Shown: in pieces, positions 15,662 to 22,523 of the stretch
Numbering within the stretch: position 1 is the first letter of the stretch
How the letters are laid out: every line of letters starts with the position of its first letter
Origin: DASVAL01 sp035649575
Lineage (GTDB): Bacteria; Planctomycetota; UBA1135; UBA2386
Reading direction: 5' to 3'
Assembly: GCA_035649575.1 (NCBI GenBank)
Contig: DASRJH010000058.1
Location: forward strand, 1-34,081
DNA: 34,081 bases
Notes under the pieces: model-generated
Told to the model about the DNA's origin: nothing
Databases searched by the model: none
The model's input: only the letters and a program-made list of their open reading frames with translations
Made by a program: the position numbers and the translations under genes

Positions 15662-16615
15662 ATGCAGGAAACACCTGGTACCGAGAATGGTCCGGAGAAG
15701 CGGCGGTCGTTCCTGGTCGACGCGAAGTGGCAATCGTCGATCGCCTCGCACCTGATCGTCTCCGCGATGGTCGTGGTCGCGCTGACCCAGATCATCATGA
15801 TCTACTTCCTGTCCAGCGGGGAATCGCCGGAAGAGATGAGCAGCGGCGAGTGGCGTCTCGCTGCGATGTTGACGAGTGCGCTGCAGCTGGTCCTGCTGGT
15901 CGGCGCGATGTGGCGGACCGCGATCCGGATCACGCACGCGGTGGCGGGTCCAGCGGCGGTCATCGAGCGGGCGATCGTCGCCATGGGCGAAGGCAGGTTC
16001 GACAGCCGGTTGCAGCTGCGCCAGAGCGACGCGCTGCAGAGTCTGGCCGCGGCGGTCCAGCGGCTCTCGGATCGCCTCCGGCAGCAGCAGGGCGCACCGG
16101 CCGCGCCGGCGGCCAGGGAGCCGCACGCCGTGGAAGCGGCACCGACCCTCATGACCTCATCGGCCGAGACACCGCAGCGCAGCGCAGCGTCGCTCGCGGC
16201 TCCTCACGAGGGTACGAGGCACGGCGAGCGTGGCTTCACTCTCGTCGACGCTTCGATGGCCGCCGTACTGCTGATCATCGGCACGTTCGCGGCAACCATG
16301 ATGGGGGTCTACTGCTCGAACCTCCAACTGCGGATCCGCGACTACTCGGCGGCCCACATGGTCGCCTGCGACGTGCTCGAACGGTTGCGCGGCACGCCGC
16401 TGAACGAGGTGTACAGCACCTACTCGGCCAATCCCGTGCTGACCGTGCACGGGCGGCGCGTGACGGTGTCGTTCCCGCAGGCGATCCTGAACCAGACCTT
16501 CGCGGGCACCATGGATCCCGCATCGGCAAAGGTCGCGGGTTTCCTCCCCGTGCGCCTCACGGTCCAGAGCGGCCAGGTGAACTTCGTCCTCTCGACGCTG
16601 GTGTCGAAGTCATGA
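15662..16615 (+). CDS. Fusion of a HAMP stub (two TM segments) with a type IV pseudopilin
   Basis: This is an open frame of 317 residues. Residues 1-145 closely match the preceding HAMP stub: PEKRRSFLVDAKWQSS, two TM segments, and VAGPAAVIERAI then EGRFDSRLQLR. After an Ala/Pro-rich linker, residue 191 begins GFTLVDASMAAVLLIIGTF, a prepilin-type signal helix. It has the Gly/Phe cleavage site, but Asp in place of the usual Glu at mature position 5. The rest (to 317) resembles PilV/GspI-type minor pilins with a short globular end. A separate pseudopilin could start at the in-frame ATG at 16151 (Met164), which would give a normal ~27-residue leader, but no good ribosome site is seen there. The TGA overlaps the next ATG. 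Confidence 0.75.
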   Translation: MQETPGTENGPEKRRSFLVDAKWQSSIASHLIVSAMVVVALTQIIMIYFLSSGESPEEMSSGEWRLAAMLTSALQLVLLVGAMWRTAIRITHAVAGPAAVIERAIVAMGEGRFDSRLQLRQSDALQSLAAAVQRLSDRLRQQQGAPAAPAAREPHAVEAAPTLMTSSAETPQRSAASLAAPHEGTRHGERGFTLVDASMAAVLLIIGTFAATMMGVYCSNLQLRIRDYSAAHMVACDVLERLRGTPLNEVYSTYSANPVLTVHGRRVTVSFPQAILNQTFAGTMDPASAKVAGFLPVRLTVQSGQVNFVLSTLVSKS

Positions 16616-17160
16616 GCACGGCGCCACGACGGTCCGCAGCCGGATTCACCGCGGTGGAGATGCTGATCGGCGCTGGCGTCGCGATGGCGGTCGGCGCCGC
16701 GTGCCTCGGCGGCCAGCTGGCCGCGACGAGCCTCGTGAACGAGTCGGCCACCCTCGGCGCGCTCGAGGAGCAGGCGATCTTCGCCGTGAAGCAGGTCGCC
16801 TTCGACGCGCGCTGGGCCGACGGCACCACGATGTTGTTGGCGACGCTGAACGGCTCCCGCAGGATCGATCTGCGCACCGCGGTGGACTTCGTGGGCGGCC
16901 ATCCCGTGTGGTCTCCCATGGTCTCCTACCGCGTGGTGCCGTCGTCGAGCGACAGCAACGGCAACGGCATCGTCGACGAAGGCCAACTCGTCCGGATCCA
17001 GAGCGGCGTGACCCGCGTGATCTGCGACGACGTGGTCCCCTCTGGCTTCAACGCGAAACGCGTCGGTGACACCCTGACGATCGAACTGAGTCTGCTGAGG
17101 GTCCACTCCGGCCGGCCCGTCACGGCGAGTGCTCAGACCTCGGCCACCATCCGGAACTGA
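16612..17160 (+). CDS. PulJ/GspJ-like pseudopilin
   Basis: This is a 182-residue prepilin-type protein. A short positively charged leader (MSTAPRRSAAG) is followed by the cleavage site and hydrophobic helix GFTAVEMLIGAGVAMAVGAA, with the canonical Glu at mature position 5. The body has strands such as SYRVVPSSSDSNGNGIVDE and ends in a threonine/serine-rich strand, like type II secretion GspJ or type IV minor pilins. Prepilin peptidase would process it at the inner membrane. It overlaps the previous stop (ATGA), and the next gene starts 12 bases on, so the three are one operon. Assembly ATPase, platform and secretin genes are absent from the window. Confidence 0.8.
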   Translation: MSTAPRRSAAGFTAVEMLIGAGVAMAVGAACLGGQLAATSLVNESATLGALEEQAIFAVKQVAFDARWADGTTMLLATLNGSRRIDLRTAVDFVGGHPVWSPMVSYRVVPSSSDSNGNGIVDEGQLVRIQSGVTRVICDDVVPSGFNAKRVGDTLTIELSLLRVHSGRPVTASAQTSATIRN

Positions 17161-17172
17161 CGCTTGGACCAC

Positions 17173-18366
17173 ATGAACACCCTGTCGATGGCATTCCCGA
17201 CGCGCCCCACCATGGCTGGCAGCGCCACCGTGATCTGCCTGTTGTCGCTGTGCGTCGTCATGTCGTTCGGTACGGCGACGCTGTCGATGCTGCTCGCCAA
17301 ACGGTCGGTGGTGAAACGGGCCATCGAAGTCGACGAGGCCTTCATGGCCGCCGAAGCCGCGGTCGACCTCGCCATGAGCGAGCTGCTCAACCACAGCGAC
17401 TTTGCTGGCGACGGCATCGGTGTCGTCTCGGGCAGCGCCGGTCGGGCGTCGTTCACGGCGACGCTGGTGCCACCATTCACCGGGCCGCGGGTTTACACGA
17501 TTCTCGCCACGGGATCCGTCGGCTCGATCTCGAGGAACGTCGAAGTCGACGTCGAGCCAGGGACCGCGGGCCGCCCCGGCTTCGTCGGCCTCGACTCCAT
17601 CAGCATGTCGGGAGGGGTCGTCGATACCTACGATTCCCACAGCGGCACGTACGCGAGTCAGGTTGCCGGTAGCGCCCTCCGCGCCGGCATTGTGCACCTG
17701 CAGAGCAACGGCAACATCTCGCTGTCGGCATCGGCCATGGTCCATGGCGACGCGACTCCAGGGCCGGGCAAGAGCGTCAGCGGCGCCACCGGCGTGACCG
17801 GCTCGACAGCCCCCGCAACGAGTGCGATCGCTGTGGACGCCTACGCGTATGCGCCGCCGGTCGACACGATGGGACCCGTCTCGAGCTCGATCACGCTGGA
17901 CAGCGGCAAGCACCGCTACACGTCCTTCGTCATCGGCAGCGGCAAGGTCGCGACGATCACCGGCGACGTCGAGCTCTGGGTCGACGGCAAGTTCGAGATC
18001 TCCGGTTCGGGCACGGCCATCCTCGATCCCGGTGCGCGCCTGACCATCCACCACGGAACCGACAAGTTCACGATCAGCGGCGCCGGTTTCGTCAACCAGG
18101 ATCGGAAGCCCGCCAACCTGACCGTCTACTCGGCGACGACGTTTGCGGTGACCTGTTCGAGCGGCGCAGAGTTCTTCGGCACCATCGAAGCGCCGAAGGC
18201 GCCCTTCACCGCGAGCGGCATGGGCATCTACGGCTCGGTGGTCGCGAAGACCATGACGCTCGGCGGCGCCACGAGCCTGCACTACGACAACGCGCTCGGT
18301 GCCGGGACCGGCGCGTATCGGCGCAGGCTGATCTGGCCGAGCGGCGGTACGCCCCGGGGGTCGTGA
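17173..18366 (+). CDS. PilX-like pilus-assembly/adhesin protein with beta-rich C-terminal domain
   Basis: This 397-residue protein has an N-terminal apolar segment (about 18-40, ATVICLLSLCVVMSFGTATL) followed by EVDEAFMAAEAAVDLAMSEL. That is the amphipathic AAE-x-G/A pattern of PilX and of GspK-type proteins. The remainder is Gly/Ser/Thr-rich beta sequence with repeated SGS turns (FEISGSGTAILDPGARLTIHH, FTISGAGFVN) and a closing ASGMGIYGSVVAKTMTLGGATSLHYDNAL, resembling DUF7305-type domains next to pilin genes. There is no prepilin Gly-Phe site. The ATG at 17173 is preferred to TTG 17164. Likely role: a minor, tip-associated component of the pseudopilus. The substrate is unknown. Confidence 0.65.
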   Translation: MNTLSMAFPTRPTMAGSATVICLLSLCVVMSFGTATLSMLLAKRSVVKRAIEVDEAFMAAEAAVDLAMSELLNHSDFAGDGIGVVSGSAGRASFTATLVPPFTGPRVYTILATGSVGSISRNVEVDVEPGTAGRPGFVGLDSISMSGGVVDTYDSHSGTYASQVAGSALRAGIVHLQSNGNISLSASAMVHGDATPGPGKSVSGATGVTGSTAPATSAIAVDAYAYAPPVDTMGPVSSSITLDSGKHRYTSFVIGSGKVATITGDVELWVDGKFEISGSGTAILDPGARLTIHHGTDKFTISGAGFVNQDRKPANLTVYSATTFAVTCSSGAEFFGTIEAPKAPFTASGMGIYGSVVAKTMTLGGATSLHYDNALGAGTGAYRRRLIWPSGGTPRGS

Positions 18367-18367
18367 G

Positions 18368-18392
18368 CTAGCACTCGGCAGAGCAGTGCTAG
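18368..18392. terminator. Bidirectional hairpin between convergent genes
   Basis: CTAGCACT and AGTGCTAG (18368-18375, 18385-18392) form a perfect 8-bp stem with a 9-base loop, between the PilX-like and phosphomannomutase stops. The right arm includes the phosphomannomutase stop codon. There is no clear T-tract, so its efficiency is uncertain. Confidence 0.5.
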
Positions 18393-19726
18393 TGGCCGTG
18401 CGGCTTGCCGAGGATCGCGAACAGCTCGTCGCGCTTCTCGCGCATCAGCTGTTCGGTGTCCGCCTCGAGGCACATGCGCAGATACGGCTCCGTGTTGCTC
18501 GGTCGCACGTTCACCCACCAGGTCGGATACGCGACGGTGATCCCGTCGAGGAAGTCGATCACGCCGTCCTTGAATCTCGCCTCGACCTTCTTCATGAGCG
18601 CCTCCTTGTCGGCGACCTTGAAGTTGATCTCGCCCGTGCCGTGATACTTGCGCAGCTCGTCGGCCGCCTGCTTCAGCGTCTTCTTCTCCTGGCTCAGCTG
18701 GTTCATCACGAGGATCGCCGCGAGCACACCGCAGTCCGTGAAGTAGTTCTCGGCGAAGTAGAAGTGGCCCGACAGTTCCCCGCCACCGATGCAATCCAGC
18801 CGCCGCATCGTCTCCTTCATGAACGAGTGGCCGACGCGTTCGCGCACGGGGCGGCCCCCCATCTTGAGGATCTCCTCGGGCACGACCTTGCTCGAACGCA
18901 GGTCGTAGATGATGCCCTTGCCGGGGAAGCGCTGCAGCATGCCGCGCGCGAGGATCACGGTGATGAGGTCGGCGTGCACCGTGCGACCCTGCTCGTCGAC
19001 GAAGGCGCAGCGGTCCGCGTCGCCGTCGAACGCGAGGCCGAGCGCTGCGCGGTGCTGTTTCACGGCCTCGCGCAGCTCGTCGAGATTGGACTCCACGAGC
19101 GGATTCGCTTCGTGGTTCGGGAAGGTGCCGTCGAGCTGGTCATAGAGTGGCACGACCGTGAGGCCCGGGATCTTCGCGAACGTCGCCGGTGACTCGTTGG
19201 CCCCCATGCCGTTCGCGTAGTCGACGACTATCTTCATCGGCGCGGTGCGAGCGCTGAAACCCGCGATGTGTGCGATCCAGTCCTTCTTCACGTCGACGAA
19301 GTCGCGTTTGCCGGCGCGGGCCGCCTTCGGCGGCTCGGGGCGGAGCACGAGCCGCTCGATGTCCTTGATGCCCGTGTCCCCCGACAGCGGCCGCGCTTCC
19401 TGCCTGCAGAGCTTGAAACCGATGTATTGCTTCGGATTGTGCGAGGCCGTCACGGCGAGTCCGCCGTCGCAGGGCAGCTTGCCGATCGCGTAGTAGACCA
19501 TCGGTGTGCTCGCGAGGCCGATGTCGACGACGTCGCAACCCTGCGCGAGCATGCCGGCGATCACCGCGTCCTGGATCTCGGGTGCCATCGTGCGCATGTC
19601 GCGTCCGACCACGAGGCGTCTGGCGGACAGGAACTGCACCATCGCGGCGCCGATCTTGAACGCGGTCTTCGCGTCGATCTGGTCAGGGTAGGTGCCGCGG
19701 ATGTCGTAGGCCTTGAAGATGCTCAC
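18389..19726 (-). CDS. manB: Phosphomannomutase/phosphoglucomutase (alpha-D-phosphohexomutase)
   Basis: This 445-residue cytoplasmic enzyme interconverts hexose 6-phosphate and hexose 1-phosphate, feeding GDP-mannose or UDP-glucose synthesis for envelope sugars. The phosphoserine loop is TASHNP (93-98, Ser95). The metal loop is DGDADR (Asp234, 236, 238). The sugar-specificity loop is GGELSGH (315-321), and the phosphate-binding loop is VRPSNTEP near the end. The E-x-SGH specificity loop suits dual phosphomannomutase/phosphoglucomutase members. The GTG at 19726 is preferred because an AAGGGAA ribosome site precedes it, 11 bases after the threonine aldolase stop. The upstream extension of the frame is a shadow. 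The symbol is used in the general sense of the family. Confidence 0.92.
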   Translation of the reverse strand: MSIFKAYDIRGTYPDQIDAKTAFKIGAAMVQFLSARRLVVGRDMRTMAPEIQDAVIAGMLAQGCDVVDIGLASTPMVYYAIGKLPCDGGLAVTASHNPKQYIGFKLCRQEARPLSGDTGIKDIERLVLRPEPPKAARAGKRDFVDVKKDWIAHIAGFSARTAPMKIVVDYANGMGANESPATFAKIPGLTVVPLYDQLDGTFPNHEANPLVESNLDELREAVKQHRAALGLAFDGDADRCAFVDEQGRTVHADLITVILARGMLQRFPGKGIIYDLRSSKVVPEEILKMGGRPVRERVGHSFMKETMRRLDCIGGGELSGHFYFAENYFTDCGVLAAILVMNQLSQEKKTLKQAADELRKYHGTGEINFKVADKEALMKKVEARFKDGVIDFLDGITVAYPTWWVNVRPSNTEPYLRMCLEADTEQLMREKRDELFAILGKPHGH

Positions 19727-19737
19727 GTTGGTTCCCT

Positions 19738-20802
19738 TCACGAGTGCGTGGACGAAGGTGGAGCCGGTCCGCCGGGCACGAAGGTGCGGCAGGCCATCAG
19801 GCCGCGCTCCACGTGGCCGTCGTCGACGTCGCGGTGCAGTACGAACCGGATGCGGCTCGGGCCGTATTGCGAGGCCAGCACGCCTTGCGCCTTCAGGTGC
19901 GAGAGCAGCGCCGCCGGCGTGCCGGCCCTGAGGTCGACCATGACGATGTTCGTCTCGGTGGCGGCGAGATCGACCGCGCACCACGGCAGCTCCGCGAGCC
20001 CGCGCGCCAGCGTGCGCGCGCGCTCGTGATCGGCCGCGAGCAGCGCGGGCCCGTCGCGCAGCGCGAGCAGCCCTGCCGCCGCGATCACGCCGGCCTGTCG
20101 CATGCCGCCCCCGAACGCCTTGCGCACGCGCCGCGATTCGGCGATGAACTTCTCGTCCCCGGCGAGCAGCGAACCGACGGGCGCGCCGAGCCCCTTGCTG
20201 AGGCACAACGAGGCCGAGTCGGCCATCGCGACGAGGTCGCTGACCCTGCACCCGAGTGCTACCGCGGCGTTCACGAGCCTCGCGCCGTCGACGTGGACAC
20301 AGAGGCCGTGTTTGCGCGCGGCATCGGCGAGTGCGCGCAGACGTGGTGCACCGGCGACGCGCCCACCGGCCATGTTGTGCGAGTTCTCGAGCAGCAGCAG
20401 ACGCGAGCGCGGATGGTGCGGATCGTCGGTGCGCACGGCCGCCTCGACCTGCGCGGGCGTCGGAAAGCCGTCGGCCGCCGCGAGCGGGCGCACCTGCGTG
20501 CCGGACCACCGCGCAATGCTGCCGGCTTCGAAGTAGTAGGCGTGGCTGCGGTCTTCGCAGATCAACTCGTCGCCCGGCCGGCACCAGACGTGGATCGCGA
20601 CCTGGTTCGCCATCGTGCCCGTGGGCAGGAACAGGGCCGCCGGCTTGCCGAGCATCGCGGCTCCCTCGGCTTCGAGCGCGCGCACCGTCGGATCCTCGCC
20701 GCGCACGTCGTCCCCCACCTCGGCGTTGGCCATGGCCTGGCGCATGGCGGCGGTCGGCAGCGTGCTCGTGTCGCTGCGGAAGTCGGCGATCGTGGCGGGC
20801 AT
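19738..20802 (-). CDS. ltaE: Low-specificity L-threonine aldolase (PLP-dependent, fold type I)
   Basis: This 354-residue cytoplasmic enzyme cleaves L-threonine or allo-threonine to glycine and acetaldehyde. The PLP-binding lysine is Lys203 in SLCLSKGLGAPVGS. The acidic partner is Asp172 in VHVDGARL. The N-terminus FRSDTSTLPTAAMRQAMA and EVGDDVRGEDPTVRALE are family signatures, and the PLP-stacking His is His87 in DRSHAYYFEAGS. Length is normal. The ATG at 20802 leaves 53 bases to the HEAT+VWA gene upstream, and its stop is 11 bases before the phosphomannomutase start, so it may be cotranscribed with that gene. A metabolic link between the two is not obvious. Confidence 0.92.
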   Translation of the reverse strand: MPATIADFRSDTSTLPTAAMRQAMANAEVGDDVRGEDPTVRALEAEGAAMLGKPAALFLPTGTMANQVAIHVWCRPGDELICEDRSHAYYFEAGSIARWSGTQVRPLAAADGFPTPAQVEAAVRTDDPHHPRSRLLLLENSHNMAGGRVAGAPRLRALADAARKHGLCVHVDGARLVNAAVALGCRVSDLVAMADSASLCLSKGLGAPVGSLLAGDEKFIAESRRVRKAFGGGMRQAGVIAAAGLLALRDGPALLAADHERARTLARGLAELPWCAVDLAATETNIVMVDLRAGTPAALLSHLKAQGVLASQYGPSRIRFVLHRDVDDGHVERGLMACRTFVPGGPAPPSSTHS

Positions 20803-20855
20803 GCGAGGGGCTCAGGATGCCCAGCGACCGGCCGATTGCAAGGCCGGCAGGCGGC

Positions 20856-22427
20856 TCAGCGGCCCAGGTCGACGTAGACACCGCCGTTCTCTTCGGCGAG
20901 CTGCTTCAGGAACTCCTTCTGGAAGTCGCCGATCGCGATCGTGTGCAGCACGAGGCGGAAGATTTCGTTGTAGCGCCGCACTTCCTTGCGGATCTCGTTC
21001 GCCTCGATCAGCTTGCCGACCGAGGGGCGGCCATCGCTCAGGAAGTAGACGGTGTCGAGCGGGCTCTTGAACGTCGCCTTGTCGACGGCGGTGACCGGGC
21101 CCTTCGACGGTTTCTCGGGATCGACGCCGAACGCGTAGAGCAGCGCCTTCAGCGTGTTCGTCTTGCCGGCCTCGAGGTTCGCCGAGCCGCCGAGACCCGC
21201 CGCGGCCAGGTCCTGCGACTCGCTGCCGCCGAGCGGCTGCAGGTTGCGCACGAAGGCCTTCGCGGAGTCGCGATTCACGATGTTGGCCGGCACGAGGCGC
21301 TTCTTCCACGGATGCAGGTCGGTCGCGAACGCGAGGATGTCGAAGTTCGTCTCGTTCGTGAGCGTTTCGATCGTGTTGAGCAACTCCGTCTGCACGATCG
21401 TGAAGCGTTTGCGGTCTTTGTAACCCTGGAACTTCTCGACCTCGACGACGAGGTCGTCCATCGAACCCGAGATGTCGATGATGAACAGGACGTTCGTCGA
21501 GGTCGTCGGGATCTTCGCGAACGAGTTTATTGGGCCGTCGGTCTTGCCGTAGAGCGCGTCGTACTTCTTGCGGTTCGCGGCCTTCTTCTCGAGCTCCTCG
21601 TCGGTCGGGATGCGATAGCCCGGCATCGTCAGCAGGTTGTTCCACTGGCTCTGCCAGCGGTCGGCGTCGATGCCGAACTCGAAGCACGTGATGCGGAACA
21701 ACGCGTCGGCGCATTCGATCTTCAGGCGGCCCGACTTGCGCAGCAGATCGATCAGCGGCTGCACGGCCTCCTGCACGCGCAGCTGGCCGACCGCCGCGAT
21801 CGCCGCCGATTGCACCTGCCATTCGGAGTCGCCGAGCAGCGTCGTGACTGCCTTGCCGTGTTCCTTGAGCTTCTGTGCCGCGACCAGATCCGCCGCCGAC
21901 ATGCGCACCATCGGATCGGAGTCGACCAGCAGCTTGGCGACCAACGCCGCGGTGACCGGCAGACCGATGTTCTTGAAGGCGCGCGCGGCCTCGAACTTGA
22001 CGGTCGACGTGGCCTTGCCATCCGTGGCAACCGCTTCGATCACGGGTGCCGCCTCCTTGACCTTCGCGATGCCGAGCACGCGGATCAGGATCGCCGTCTG
22101 CTCGCTGTCCTTGAGCTTCGGCAATTCGTCGATCCAGGCCTGGAACGTCGAGTGCTCGGTGTAGGTGGACAACACGTCGAGGGCAGCCTGCTGCACGGCG
22201 ACCGGCGTGTTCTTGAGCAGCTTCACGAGCTCCTGGGCTGCGGGCACGCACTCGTTGCCCTTCAGCGTCATGACGGCCTCGACCATCACCGCCTCCTCCT
22301 TCGCCTTCTTCATGTAGCGGGCGAATTCCTTGACGGCGTCGAGACGAGCTTCGAGCTCCTGCTGAGCGGGAGCGGCAACTGCCAGCGAGATCACGACAAG
22401 GCAGGCCGCGAATAGGGATTGGCTCAT
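20856..22427 (-). CDS. Secreted HEAT-repeat plus VWA-domain protein
   Basis: This 523-residue protein has a signal peptide, MSQSLFAACLVVISLAVAAPAQ. Residues 25-250 form tandem helical HEAT-like repeats: AVQQAALDVLSTYTE, STVKFEAARAFKNIG, PMVRMSAADLVAAQKL and WQVQSAAIAAVGQL. A VWA domain spans roughly 310-520, with an intact MIDAS metal site DISGSMDD (Asp318, Ser320, Ser322), a later Thr in KTNTLKALLYAFG, and YFLSDGRPSVG. HEAT-VWA proteins of this layout recur in Planctomycetota, and VWA domains usually bind protein partners through a metal. No enzyme active site is apparent. The ATG at 22427 is chosen because it begins the signal peptide; the frame runs 23 codons further upstream. Target unknown. 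Confidence 0.82.
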   Translation of the reverse strand: MSQSLFAACLVVISLAVAAPAQQELEARLDAVKEFARYMKKAKEEAVMVEAVMTLKGNECVPAAQELVKLLKNTPVAVQQAALDVLSTYTEHSTFQAWIDELPKLKDSEQTAILIRVLGIAKVKEAAPVIEAVATDGKATSTVKFEAARAFKNIGLPVTAALVAKLLVDSDPMVRMSAADLVAAQKLKEHGKAVTTLLGDSEWQVQSAAIAAVGQLRVQEAVQPLIDLLRKSGRLKIECADALFRITCFEFGIDADRWQSQWNNLLTMPGYRIPTDEELEKKAANRKKYDALYGKTDGPINSFAKIPTTSTNVLFIIDISGSMDDLVVEVEKFQGYKDRKRFTIVQTELLNTIETLTNETNFDILAFATDLHPWKKRLVPANIVNRDSAKAFVRNLQPLGGSESQDLAAAGLGGSANLEAGKTNTLKALLYAFGVDPEKPSKGPVTAVDKATFKSPLDTVYFLSDGRPSVGKLIEANEIRKEVRRYNEIFRLVLHTIAIGDFQKEFLKQLAEENGGVYVDLGR

Positions 22428-22523
22428 GGGGTCGCCACAGAGGGGAGCCAATACGCTAGCCGCCCGGGGCGTTGCCGACACGCCCCGCGCTTGCAACTTG
22501 AGGTCCGCGACCCTCCGCGACGA

